Assembly: GCA_963820375.1 (NCBI GenBank) | Contig: CAWFZX010000018.1 | Span: 12,018-76,017, forward strand | Reading direction: 5' to 3' | DNA from: AWTP1-13 sp963820375 | Lineage (GTDB): Bacteria > Pseudomonadota > Alphaproteobacteria > Rhizobiales > Hyphomicrobiaceae | DNA length: 64,000 bases | Shown: piece after piece, positions 16,984-25,102 of the stretch | How the letters are laid out: each line of letters opens with the position of its first letter | Position numbering within the stretch: the first letter of the stretch is position 1 | Program-made: the position numbers and the translations under genes | The notes under the pieces: generated by a model | What the model saw: the letters and a program-made list of their open reading frames with translations, nothing else | The model's database searches: none | Told to the model about the DNA's origin: nothing

Positions 16984-17292
16984 ATGCGAATGCTGGCAAC
17001 CGGGCTCGCTGTGGTGCTCGCCACGGCACTGGGGCCGCAAGGATCTCAGAGTGCGGAGGCAGCAGAAAAGGGCACGTCCCCGAAAAAGGCTGCGGTGGTT
17101 ACGTACCAAATGCTTCGGCCTGACGGGACACCGGTGCGGTCGAAAGGTCAGAAAGGTGGCGGCCAGAACTCGATGGTCTCGCAGGATTCGAGCGGCACGA
17201 CGAAGAGCAACCGCGGGGCGCGATCAGCAGACACTCTAATCCATCGATGGCAACGCTCAGGGCCCCGTAGCAAGGGTCTGACGTCACAGTAG
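16984..17292 (+). CDS. Small secreted basic protein (MRMLATG signal family)
   Basis: 102 residues. Signal MRMLATGLAVVLATALGPQG, cleavage near SAEAA. The mature part is Gly/Ser/Lys/Arg-rich without Cys (RSKGQKGGGQNSMVSQDSSG) and probably disordered. ACGGAGGCGAC precedes the ATG. Fifty bases downstream of the previous gene. Its cleavage-site region is closely related to that of the 15808 product. Confidence 0.75.
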   Translation: MRMLATGLAVVLATALGPQGSQSAEAAEKGTSPKKAAVVTYQMLRPDGTPVRSKGQKGGGQNSMVSQDSSGTTKSNRGARSADTLIHRWQRSGPRSKGLTSQ

Positions 17293-17384
17293 TGCCGAGG
17301 GTTCTGCAAGCCGCATGCTTGGTGGCAAGGGAAATCCGCAGACGAACCGAATGTTGGCTATGAGCTTTGCAGCGAGAAGGGCTG

Positions 17385-17603
17385 ATGCGGATGCTAGCCA
17401 TAGGTGTCGCCGCAGTGCCGACAGCGCTGCTGCCGATCGGTGGTGCGCGCTCAACGGAGCGGGAACGCTTGCACGTCCTGAGCGAGGCGTGCCGTATTTC
17501 GCCGACAGTCAAGAACCCTGCCTTGAGGGGGGTAAAGGGTGGACAGAAACTGGACAAAACCACTCGGCGAAAGGTTCTTGCTCAAATCAAAGCGCAACAG
17601 TAA
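17385..17603 (+). CDS. Small secreted basic protein (MRMLAIG signal family), last of the array
   Basis: 72 residues from ATG 17385, preceded by GAGAAGG; an in-frame ATG at 17367 would place six extra residues before the conserved MRMLAIG. Signal MRMLAIGVAAVPTALLPIGG. The mature part contains one Cys and ends KTTRRKVLAQIKAQQ. No terminator is evident in the 290 bp that follow before the convergent anti-sigma gene. Confidence 0.65.
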   Translation: MRMLAIGVAAVPTALLPIGGARSTERERLHVLSEACRISPTVKNPALRGVKGGQKLDKTTRRKVLAQIKAQQ

Positions 17604-17893
17604 GGGCGGGCAACCGCGCCGAGCAGTTGGTCCCCCCACGCACGAAATGAAGTCATCGACACCTCACCCTGCGGCAAAAAAATTTCATTCGGCGCCAGCG
17701 CCGTTAAATGGGGATCGTCAGCGAGTTATCACAAAAGTAGGTGCGGGGGGCGCGCGCAGCTCACCTTAGCCGAAGACGGTTGACGCGGCCGATCCGCAAA
17801 GGCTGGCGAGGGGGGTGTCGAACTTTTCTTGCGGCGGCGGGGCAAGGCACAAGCTTGGCGGGAGGCGGAAGCGGGCAGGTTCAGCGCCGGCGC

Positions 17894-18643
17894 CTAGAGC
17901 AGCCCCTGCAACTGCGCCATTTCCTTGGCATTGAGATCGGAGACGGCCCAGAAGGTCATGCCACCGGCGGTCCAGGTGATGGTATTGTAGCCCTGGAGCA
18001 CCGACGGGATCGGCGGCCGCGGGTTCGGTGGGTCGGCGGGCCACATGAACACGTTGATGACATGCAAGCGCCGCTTGTACACCAGGGTGGCGATGCGTCG
18101 ATTGTCGATCACGTCGAGCCGGCCGCCGATCAAGGGAAAGCCGTCAGCGCTGAGATCCTTCACCGTGGGCGCAAATTCGACGCGCCCGTTGAACCACGGC
18201 TTGACGGTATGGCTCTGCGCAGAGGCAATCTGGACGGTGCTGTCCTGCAGCAGCGAGCGCACGTGCGCGGCGACGATGTCACGCTCTAGGCGGCGCTGCT
18301 CAAAATTGGACTGCGCCAGATGCCAGCTGAGCAGACCCGACAACCCGCTGACCAGGATCAGCGCGGCGGCTTGTTGCGCCAGGCGACGCCAATCGAACCA
18401 GGCACCGGTCTTGACCAATCGAGCTTCGGACGCGAGCCGGGCGCGCACCTTGTCGCCGAGATCGGCCGGCGCGGGGACGCGAGCGACGGCCCGCAGTTGC
18501 TCGCCGATCTGGCGATAGTCGCGCGCGAGCTCCGCGCACAGTGGGCAGCTGGCGGCGTGCGTTTTGGCAGCCTGCTGCTGATCAGGCGGAACTTCGTCGT
18601 CGATCAGGGCGCTCAGGGCCTCGTGCGCCTCTTTACACTGCAT
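17894..18643 (-). CDS. Anti-sigma factor (zinc-binding, membrane-anchored)
   Basis: 249 residues. The N-terminal ZAS-type domain has H29-x3-C33-x2-C36 (KTHAASCPLCAEL), which holds zinc and clamps an ECF sigma factor. One membrane segment follows at ~88-107 (AALILVSGLSGLLSWHLAQ), then a ~140-residue periplasmic domain. ATG 18643 is chosen because AAGGA lies 8 bases upstream; it overlaps the 3' end of the sigma gene by 11 bases, the usual sigma/anti-sigma arrangement. Confidence 0.9.
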   Translation of the reverse strand: MQCKEAHEALSALIDDEVPPDQQQAAKTHAASCPLCAELARDYRQIGEQLRAVARVPAPADLGDKVRARLASEARLVKTGAWFDWRRLAQQAAALILVSGLSGLLSWHLAQSNFEQRRLERDIVAAHVRSLLQDSTVQIASAQSHTVKPWFNGRVEFAPTVKDLSADGFPLIGGRLDVIDNRRIATLVYKRRLHVINVFMWPADPPNPRPPIPSVLQGYNTITWTAGGMTFWAVSDLNAKEMAQLQGLL

Positions 18644-19187
18644 TGGGCTCATCCTTGGCGATCTCTTTCGCCAATTGGTCGCGAAGCTCCGCACGCGCCC
18701 GTGACAGTCTCGACATCACGGTGCCAATCGGCGCAGCGATCGCTTCCGCGATCTCATTATATGTCAGACCCTCCAATTCACGCAGAACGATGACTTCACG
18801 GTAGTCGACGGTAAGGGCAGCCAGCGCCGAAAGGAGCTGTTGTCGCTCGCCTGCGCTAATAAGCAGGCTCTCGGCGGTGGGTTCCGACGAGGCGGCTTCG
18901 CGCACCGCCTCCTTATCCCTGTGCTTGAGGTCCTCACTGGAGAAGATCACGTTCGCGGCCCGTTTTCGATTGTGCAAGGCGCGGTAGGCAACGTTGCGAA
19001 CGATGGCGAGCAGCCATGGCTTTGCCGTTGCTCCACGGAAGTCGGAGAAGGCACGGAAAGCGCGCACGTAGGCATCCTGGACCACATCCTCCGCTTCCTC
19101 CCGGCTGCGCACGATCCAGTAGGCCAGGTTGAAAGCCGCCTGCAAGTGCGGCGTCACAAGTTCTTCAAACGCAGACTTCGAGACCAT
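18633..19187 (-). CDS. ECF-family RNA polymerase sigma factor
   Basis: About 184 residues. Sigma region 2 contains REEAEDVVQDAYVRAFRAF and PWLLAIVRNVAYR. Region 4 has VDYREVIVLRELEGLTYNEI and IGTVMSRLSRARAELR, the HTH that reads the -35. The start at 19187 is preferred (GGACGGCGGGA upstream); in-frame ATGs at 19202 and 19214 are alternatives. It is held inactive by the overlapping anti-sigma factor until an envelope or oxidative signal arrives (family knowledge). A candidate autoregulated promoter lies directly upstream. Confidence 0.92.
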   Translation of the reverse strand: MVSKSAFEELVTPHLQAAFNLAYWIVRSREEAEDVVQDAYVRAFRAFSDFRGATAKPWLLAIVRNVAYRALHNRKRAANVIFSSEDLKHRDKEAVREAASSEPTAESLLISAGERQQLLSALAALTVDYREVIVLRELEGLTYNEIAEAIAAPIGTVMSRLSRARAELRDQLAKEIAKDEPNAV

Positions 19188-19223
19188 TCCCGCCGTCCTC
19201 ATGCCCCGGGGCATGGTCCCATT

Positions 19224-19258
19224 AAAACGTAGATCCGGACAGCTTGAAATTTATTCCC
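19224..19258 (-). promoter_or_regulatory. Candidate ECF-type promoter of the sigma/anti-sigma operon
   Basis: On the minus strand GGGAATAAA (19258-19250) is followed ~19 bases later by ACGTTTT (19230-19224). This resembles GGAATAAA / CGT-type promoters of autoregulated ECF sigma factors. It overlaps the possible upstream start codons, supporting the internal ATG at 19187 as the true start. Confidence 0.35.
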
Positions 19259-19392
19259 GCTGCAACGCGAGAATAATTTTGCCGACCGGGCCGCCGGCTC
19301 GGAATTCCTTGTCCGTATCCGGAGTCTTGGCTGCCAGGAGGCCCAGAGCTCAGGCGAGGCCTGGGAACTGCGGTCGATCGCTCGGAGGAGGC

Positions 19393-19611
19393 ATGGACAA
19401 CCCACGTTTTGCAAGAATTGAGGCTCCGCATGAGCATCTCCATCTCGCCTATCACGGCGGAGGCGTCGTGCAAGCGGTGCTTTGGCTGGCCGATCGCATG
19501 ATCCGAGCGCGGGACCGCGCCGTGAGCAAAGGCGGGAGAAATTGGGCAGGTTTGCTGCGCCGCTCCCGGGCGGTCGCCACCATGCAACCGACCAGCCAAG
19601 AGTCCAGCTGA
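19393..19611 (+). CDS. Small hypothetical protein divergent from the ECF sigma operon
   Basis: 72 residues with a very good ribosome site (CGGAGGAGG, 2-4 bases before ATG). Sequence features: an N-terminal His-rich segment (EAPHEHLHLAYHGGGVVQAV) and a central helix (LADRMIRARDRAVSKGGRNW). No signal peptide or known family. The position opposite the sigma gene makes it a possible member of that regulon. Confidence 0.55.
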   Translation: MDNPRFARIEAPHEHLHLAYHGGGVVQAVLWLADRMIRARDRAVSKGGRNWAGLLRRSRAVATMQPTSQESS

Positions 19612-19688
19612 TCGCTGCGCTTTTCCCCTGAAAAGCTTGCGTTCTTGCCGTTGCAACGCACGTGCCGCGGGCACGTGGAGGAGGTCTG

Positions 19689-20030
19689 GTGGCGAAGCCA
19701 TTTATCATTATTGCCTGCGCAGCACTCCTGCTTTGCGGCGCCGGTGACACCTTGCGTCGGACACAGCAGGTCATCTCCGACGGCAGCAGGAGTGAGGAAT
19801 GGTGCGGTCAGTATGAGTGCGTCGTGTCCGTGCCCCTGAGCGAGGAGGAGGTGCAGATCAGCCTCGCCGCCCTTGCCGCTCTGCCACGCCGCGACGAGAG
19901 CCGAGCGGCCCCCGCAGCCACAGCCTCGGTGCGCGAGCGCTCGATTGAGGGCCATGGCCTGGAGTTTGCGGCTCCTTGGATCCACCGCGCCTTGCCCACC
20001 GCTGTCGTTGCGCACCCGGATGGTCCCTAG
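19689..20030 (+). CDS. Small exported protein of unknown function
   Basis: 113 residues from GTG 19689, which follows GGAGGAGG. MAKPFIIIACAALLLCGAGD is a signal peptide, with a Cys near the cleavage region that could be lipidated, though the lipobox (LLLC) is poor. Mature part with CGQYEC (possible disulfide), an acidic segment, and a Pro/Ala-rich C-terminus. No family recognised. Confidence 0.55.
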   Translation: MAKPFIIIACAALLLCGAGDTLRRTQQVISDGSRSEEWCGQYECVVSVPLSEEEVQISLAALAALPRRDESRAAPAATASVRERSIEGHGLEFAAPWIHRALPTAVVAHPDGP

Positions 20031-20272
20031 CGCGGCGCCGCTGCCAGGTGCGGGTCCGGTGGCCTTGCTCCTCCTGACCCAACGCTGGGCCCCCGTGTTG
20101 CCCTGTCTCACTTTTGACGTTGCGGTGTGCTTGCCAATGTTGGTGTTCGAGCCCACGAGCGCGCATGCCCGCGCGGTCAATTTGCTTGCCCTCGTCCGAC
20201 GCCGGGCGCGATCAATACCATTGGGCGCAACGCGCGTCATGGCGCTGGCGCGCGCCGAAACAGGAGGACAGG

Positions 20273-21181
20273 ATGGCCGACACGTCAGATGGGCACACGG
20301 CGCGTCAGCGCACGGTCGGCATCATCGGTCTTGGCATCATGGGCGGGGCCATGGCCCGCAATCTGGTGGCCGGAGGCTGGCGGGTGATCGGTTACGACAG
20401 CGATGCCAATGCCATTGCAACCGCCAGGCGGAATGGCATCGAAACGGTCGATGATGCGGCCGCCGTTGCCGCTTCGGCCTCGGATATTATCACCAGTCTC
20501 CCCAGCGCTGAGGCCGTCATGACCACGGCCCAGACGATCGCTGCGTCTGCGCCGGCGCCCGTCGTCGTCTTGGAAATGAGCACGCTTTCACTCGACGACA
20601 AGGAGCAGGTTGCCTCGCTGCTGGCGGCCAAGCACCATATCGCCCTCGACTGCCCGCTGTCTGGCACCGGCGCCCAGGCGCAAAGCAAGGACCTGGTCGT
20701 CTACGCCAGTGGCAACAGCAAGGAAATCGAGCGGTTGGGTCCGTTGTTTCTGGGTCTTGGTCGCCAATACTTCAATCTCGGCGCCTATGGCAACGGCACG
20801 AAAATGAAATTCGTGGCCAATTTGCTTGTTGCCATCCACAACGTCGCCAGCGCTGAGGCCATGGTGCTCGGGATGAAGGCTGGTTTGGCACCGCAACAGA
20901 TTGTCGAGGTGATCGCGGCAGGGGCGGGAACGTCGCGGGTGTTTGAGCTGCGTGCACCCCTGATGGCGGAAAACCGCTATCAGCCGGCCAGCATGCGCTG
21001 CTCCATTTGGCAAAAGGACATGCAAGTGATCGGTGACTTTGCGGCAAAGGTCGACTGTCCCACACCGCTGTTCAAGGCCACAGTGCCCATCTACAGCGCG
21101 GGCTTGGCGCGTGGCTTTGGCGCCGATGACACGGCCTCGGTCTGCGCGGTGCTTGAGGGGATGGCCGGCATCAGACGTTGA
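20273..21181 (+). CDS. NAD(P)-dependent 3-hydroxyisobutyrate dehydrogenase-like oxidoreductase
   Basis: 302 residues of the beta-hydroxyacid dehydrogenase family. The Rossmann motif GIIGLGIMGGAMARNL is at residues ~16-31, substrate-loop DCPLSGTGAQAQ (variant of the G-x-x-G-G-x-x-x-A motif), and the catalytic-Lys segment GNGTKMKFVANLL. It oxidises or reduces small beta-hydroxy acids or related tartronate/succinic semialdehydes; specificity unknown. ATG 20273 is preceded by AGGAGGACAGG. Apparently monocistronic. Confidence 0.9.
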   Translation: MADTSDGHTARQRTVGIIGLGIMGGAMARNLVAGGWRVIGYDSDANAIATARRNGIETVDDAAAVAASASDIITSLPSAEAVMTTAQTIAASAPAPVVVLEMSTLSLDDKEQVASLLAAKHHIALDCPLSGTGAQAQSKDLVVYASGNSKEIERLGPLFLGLGRQYFNLGAYGNGTKMKFVANLLVAIHNVASAEAMVLGMKAGLAPQQIVEVIAAGAGTSRVFELRAPLMAENRYQPASMRCSIWQKDMQVIGDFAAKVDCPTPLFKATVPIYSAGLARGFGADDTASVCAVLEGMAGIRR

Positions 21182-21331
21182 AGAATGTAGTGGCGGGGGC
21201 TACCGCTGCCGGCTGCTCAGATCGGCTCAGGTGCAGCCGCGGCACAGGTGCACAAGCCTTGGTCGCGTGCGGAGGGCTCGTGCGTTTTCGGCGTGCAATC
21301 GTCGTGTTCTCGTCGCCGCGTGCCGGCGGCG

Positions 21332-21961
21332 TTACGCCTCCGCCAGCCGCGCCCGAATCGCATAGCGCACCAAGGCCGCAGACGAGGTGAGGTCGAGCCG
21401 GTCCATGATATGCGCGCGATGCGTCTCCACGGTCTTGAGGCCGATGCCAAGAATTTTGGCGATCTGCTTGGTTTGGTAGCCCTCGGCAATCAATTGCACG
21501 ATGCAGCGTTGCCGGTTGGTAATGATCGGATCTGCATCGGGCATCGCCAGCAGCGCCTCCAGCAAGAGCAGGGAAACCTTGTTGGTAAAGAACGGCTGAT
21601 GCACGGTGAGCGCGGCGATGGCGGCGATCAGGTCGCGGCTTGGATCTGACTTTAGGAGATAGCCTCGGACACCCGCCTTCAAGGCCTGCTCAATCAAGAC
21701 CTGGTTGTCATGCAACGTGAAGATTAAGAACTCCGTGTCCGGCCGCTGGGCGCGGACTTTGCGCACCACCTCCAAACCATTGATGAGGGGTAACAGATAC
21801 TCGAGCAGGATCACATCCGGCTCGGTCTCGAGAGCCTTGCTGATGGCCTCTTGCCCATCGCCCGCTTCGCCGACCACCTCGTGATCCGAGTGATCGTGGA
21901 GGATTCTCCGGATCCCGAGCCGGACTAAATACTGGTCATCGACAACAAGAATGCGTGCCAT
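21332..21961 (-). CDS. NarL/FixJ-family response regulator with Glu at the phosphoacceptor position
   Basis: 209 residues. Receiver domain (1-120): acidic pair D8-D9 (ILVVDDQ), the switch Thr in FLIFTLHDN, and Lys in YLLKSDPS. The LuxR-type HTH at ~145-205 contains YQTKQIAKILGIGLKTVETH. The expected Asp at residue 54 is Glu (DVILLEYLLPLING; codon GAG). Asp-to-Glu changes often mimic the phosphorylated state, so the protein may be constitutively active or regulated without phosphorylation. No histidine kinase is adjacent. Confidence 0.92.
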   Translation of the reverse strand: MARILVVDDQYLVRLGIRRILHDHSDHEVVGEAGDGQEAISKALETEPDVILLEYLLPLINGLEVVRKVRAQRPDTEFLIFTLHDNQVLIEQALKAGVRGYLLKSDPSRDLIAAIAALTVHQPFFTNKVSLLLLEALLAMPDADPIITNRQRCIVQLIAEGYQTKQIAKILGIGLKTVETHRAHIMDRLDLTSSAALVRYAIRARLAEA

Positions 21962-22062
21962 GTCACGCGCTGATCTTCGCCCTAGCTTCTTCTACGCGGT
22001 CATTTTCTCTTGCTTGGCCGCCCATGCCCATCAAGAAAAACCCCGACAAGGGCACAGCGCGC

Positions 22063-22434
22063 TCATCCTTTCTGGCCGCAGCATCCCGCACGGGCGCTTT
22101 TTTTATCTTCGCATGCGCGCAGGCAATGTCCGCAGGACCGCCTGCGTTCGCGGCCTCTGCAGGAATTTGCGCACTGCTGCCAGCAACTCCGGTTGGCCGC
22201 AAACTCGCTGACCGGGCCGGACGAGGAAGGCGCGGGGGCCGCCCCGGTGGGGGCGGCCGCGGCGACAGCGGCCAGGTACAACACCCCGGCAGCAACCAGG
22301 CGATGCCGACGCGTGCGAAGGTGGCGCGGGAAAAGGAGGCAGCCGCGGGGCTTGCCCCAGCCTGCCACCGCAGGGGAGCGTGCGACGGCGATCAACGCCA
22401 GGCGCAAACGCGACGACCTCGGCTCCACCAGCAC
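22063..22434 (-). CDS. Possible small Cys-rich exported protein
   Basis: The frame contains a hydrophobic stretch (RLVAAGVLYLAAVAAAAPTG) followed by a Cys-dense tail (RSCWQQCANSCRGRERRRSC, then GHCLRACEDK), as in small disulfide-rich exported proteins. The true start is uncertain: the ATG at 22434 overlaps the upstream gene by 43 bases, while a TTG at 22395 overlaps its stop (TTGA) and would couple translation. No family recognised. Could be a chance frame; kept because of the signal-plus-Cys pattern. Confidence 0.35.
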   Translation of the reverse strand: MLVEPRSSRLRLALIAVARSPAVAGWGKPRGCLLFPRHLRTRRHRLVAAGVLYLAAVAAAAPTGAAPAPSSSGPVSEFAANRSCWQQCANSCRGRERRRSCGHCLRACEDKKSARAGCCGQKG

Positions 22435-22628
22435 CTGCGGCGGCGGCGCCGCGGCCCGACCACGACAACTTGCGCTTTTTCGATCGGTCCTGGTTCGCCA
22501 GGGTTGGGCAGCGCACCGGCGGCTCGAGCGGTCATGGTTGTCTTTGCAACCAAAAAGGCTCCGCTGCTGGCAACGGCAATGCCACCCAGCAGGGCTCCGA
22601 GGACACGCCGGCGGTCAATCACGCGCAT
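22392..22628 (-). CDS. Small exported Arg-rich protein with CWW-x-RGRRVC-x-WR tail
   Basis: 78 residues. The N-terminus MRVIDRRRVLGALLGGIAVA is an export signal (possibly Tat, with RRR), cleavage near ARA. The C-terminus is VVVVGPRRRRRRCWWSRGRR followed by VCAWR. Short proteins ending in this Arg-run plus C-W-W...C-x-W-R are common in Hyphomicrobiales, without a known function (recalled, not searched). The two Cys may form a disulfide. Confidence 0.7.
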   Translation of the reverse strand: MRVIDRRRVLGALLGGIAVASSGAFLVAKTTMTARAAGALPNPGEPGPIEKAQVVVVGPRRRRRRCWWSRGRRVCAWR

Positions 22629-23190
22629 CGCTTTGATCTCCTCGACTTGGCATCAACAGAGGGCGTGCCGTCCGCCGTCGCGGGGACGACCAGGACAAGG
22701 CGTGAGTGAGACGCCGTGCCGTGTCCATGCCTGAGAACCCTGAATGTCGTCCGTGGTGGCCGCCGGATGGCGGGCGGCAGCTCGCGGCCGCCGGCGCAAT
22801 TTCTCAGGCAGCGCCGACGCTGGCAGCCTGATGCAAGCGCAACACGATCAACCCTGGAGAAAGCGCGCGTTGGAAGAGACGCTGCGCCCGATCGCGCCGG
22901 CAACGCGCAGGCCTGGAGCGTATCCGCACCTGGGCGGCGGGATCTCACGTGCCGTCGATCAATTCGCCGCAACAAGGTATTGTGCTGATTGCACAACAAA
23001 AGAGGCAAAAAGCTCTCGGCGGCAAAACCTTGCTTGGTCCTGCAGGGGCCCCGCGTTTAGAGTTTCCGCCCAGTATGATTGAGTCGCTTTGAAAACCACC
23101 GTCCTTTGTTTCGCGCTTTTTTATTCGCGTCGTCCGATCACCCAGCAGTACCGATCTGACATTCCCCTCAAGAGCTTGAGGACTGGAGCT
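22629..23190. other. Intergenic region, nothing recognised
   Basis: 560 bp between a leftward small gene and a rightward outer-membrane protein gene. No gene with ribosome site and plausible composition was found on either strand. The AT-richer end (about 22975-23160) probably carries the promoter for the downstream gene. Confidence 0.4.
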
Positions 23191-23997
23191 GTGCGGAAAT
23201 TGAGCGCTCTTGCCGGGGCCTTCGGGCTGCTGGGAATGCAGCAGGCGCTGGCTGCCGATGAGGCTGCTCCGGAGGCAGCTACAACCGGTGCCCGACGACC
23301 AAGCTGGAGCGTGTTCGTTTCATTTTCCCCAACCTATACCAACAACGCCCTCTTCAGCCGAGATGATCGCCGGCGCGATGTCTATGCCGAGCCCGACGTG
23401 TCGCTGCGCTTGGATGGAAAATTGTCATCGGACCTGTCGTATCGCCTCTATGGCCGCTCCTCGTTCAACGCCTTTGCGCAGGAGCAGGTTGGCAACGAAA
23501 CCTTTGCCCTTCTTGGAGCCCGTCTGATCAAGACCATGTCGGACTGGAGAACCAGCTTCACCTATGAGCACCGTTACGAATTCGAAGGTGTCTATCGTGA
23601 CGTGTTGTTTATCGCCAATGATCTGCAAATCTCCACCACGCGCGACTTTACGATGGGGTTTGTCACCGTTTCTCCGACCGCACAACTCTCCTACCGGTTT
23701 GCCGATGTGGCGGAGGCGCGACGCTATCGGCTTGACCTTCTGCTCCCGATCGAGGTGAGAATTTCCTCGCGCTGGTCCCTCGTCTCGACGCCGTTTGTGG
23801 AGGCCTATTGGTTCACAGGCGGTCTTAACGAAGGACGCCAGGACATGATTTATTCCGCTTCGCTCGGATTGCGATACAATATTGCCGATAATATCGCGCT
23901 CACGACCAGCGCCAACTATGAATGGCGCACATCGAACGTGCCCCTGCGGCATTATCGCGACCTTGAAATAGGACCGAGGCTCGACCTTTTCTTCTAG
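23191..23997 (+). CDS. Putative outer-membrane beta-barrel protein
   Basis: 268 residues. The GTG start at 23191 lies 8 bases after GAGGA and opens a signal peptide (VRKLSALAGAFGLLGMQQAL, cleavage near ALAAD); a TTG-started frame begins further upstream at 23089 but would bury the signal. The mature protein alternates polar and aromatic residues in ~10-residue strands (WSVFVSFSPTYTNN, LSSDLSYRLYGRSSF, LGLRYNIADNIALTTSANYE) and ends in ...RLDLFF with a terminal Phe, as in barrel proteins inserted by BamA. Ligand unknown. Confidence 0.75.
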   Translation: MRKLSALAGAFGLLGMQQALAADEAAPEAATTGARRPSWSVFVSFSPTYTNNALFSRDDRRRDVYAEPDVSLRLDGKLSSDLSYRLYGRSSFNAFAQEQVGNETFALLGARLIKTMSDWRTSFTYEHRYEFEGVYRDVLFIANDLQISTTRDFTMGFVTVSPTAQLSYRFADVAEARRYRLDLLLPIEVRISSRWSLVSTPFVEAYWFTGGLNEGRQDMIYSASLGLRYNIADNIALTTSANYEWRTSNVPLRHYRDLEIGPRLDLFF

Positions 23998-24015
23998 TGC
24001 TCTCGGAGACCAGCC

Positions 24016-24243
24016 ATGAAACGCATGATTGTTGTCGCAATGGCGGGGGTGCTTTGGGGCGGCACGGCCTCGACGGCGCTGGCGCAGCGGAGCGAAGCCG
24101 GCGACCGCGGCCTGCGGTTGGAGAACGACGCCCTGCGCACCGACGTTCGACGCGAGCAACTGGTAAGGTCGGCAACCCGGCGGGCCATGGCAAGGGCAAC
24201 AAAAAGCCAGCGCCGGTCGAAGCGCTCTGACAACAAGGAGTGA
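24016..24243 (+). CDS. Small exported basic protein
   Basis: 75 residues. Signal MKRMIVVAMAGVLWGGTAST, cleavage near ALAQ. The mature ~50 residues are charged and helical with an Arg/Lys-rich end (RATKSQRRSKRSDNKE). CTCGGAGACC lies upstream of ATG 24016, only 18 bases after the outer-membrane protein gene, so the two are probably co-transcribed. No domain recognised. Confidence 0.65.
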   Translation: MKRMIVVAMAGVLWGGTASTALAQRSEAGDRGLRLENDALRTDVRREQLVRSATRRAMARATKSQRRSKRSDNKE

Positions 24244-24421
24244 GCGCTGCCGGTTTGGCCTGGCCGGGGCCGGCGTGCCATCAGACCACCTGGCGGGGGC
24301 TTCGCCCCAGCAAAGACTGATGCTGGTGGCTTGGTATTGATCCTGCGCCGGCCCAAACAGCGCACTGGATCGACCCGACCCTTTGCGGGGCCTTTCGCAC
24401 CCGCGGCCCGGCATCGGCCGG

Positions 24422-24754
24422 TTATTTTTTTTTCAGAAGCTCCGGGTTCTCATAAATATTGCCGACCACTTCGAGCTGTCGCGCAGCCTCTGCAGAGCTA
24501 TAGAACACGCGCAAGGCGTCTTCGCATTGGACCAGACCGCCATTGCCGCCTTTCAGAATGTCGCCCTCATAAATGTCCTTGCCGTTCTTATCCTTTAGGC
24601 CGGTGTATTCCATGAGCACGACATCGGGTTCCTGGTTTGCCCGGTTGATCGCATAAAGGGGCATGCCGGCTGCGCTCTCCCAGGCGATGAAGCGCGGGTC
24701 ATAATTCATCTGCGCGTTGGCCGCTTCCCAGGCCCTAAACTTGATGTCTCTCAT
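24422..24754 (-). CDS. YopX-domain protein (phage-type), orphan
   Basis: 110 residues. MRDIKFRAWE at the start, MEYTGLKDKNGKDIYEGDIL in the middle and VVGNIYENPELL at the end are the three hallmark blocks of the YopX family (first seen in phage SPbeta; function unclear). ATG 24754 is chosen because the family starts at MRDIKFRAW. The gene ends in three Lys codons made by an A9 run. No other phage gene is nearby, so it is a prophage leftover or a domesticated copy. Confidence 0.85.
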   Translation of the reverse strand: MRDIKFRAWEAANAQMNYDPRFIAWESAAGMPLYAINRANQEPDVVLMEYTGLKDKNGKDIYEGDILKGGNGGLVQCEDALRVFYSSAEAARQLEVVGNIYENPELLKKK

Positions 24755-25102
24755 CCGCACGCAGCCAACAAAGGCATTCTCATCCTTTCGACCATGCCCA
24801 CATGTTTTAGGTATATCGCATATTTCATCGGGCAGGCCTGATCTTACAAGAGACCGGCCGTTGGCGGGCGACCGATTTTTCACCCCCCGCCGCCTGCCCG
24901 CTTTGCTCAAAGCCGAGCCCTCTCGACCCGGCGCTGAACGCGACCTCGGCACGGGAGCTCACGGGTGGGCTGCGCCGGGAGGGCTCCGGCGATCAGGCGG
25001 GCAAACGCGTTCAAAACGCAAAGGCAATGATCGGCACAACGCCGGAGCCGGCCTTGCGCCAGGCGGGATCGCGCGTCTTCGCCGCCTTATTTACCAAGCC
25101 TG
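24755..25102. other. Intergenic region, nothing recognised
   Basis: About 350 bp between two leftward genes. A relatively AT-rich stretch at 24770-24840 could be the promoter of the YopX-domain gene. No repeats or RNA features recognised. Confidence 0.35.
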
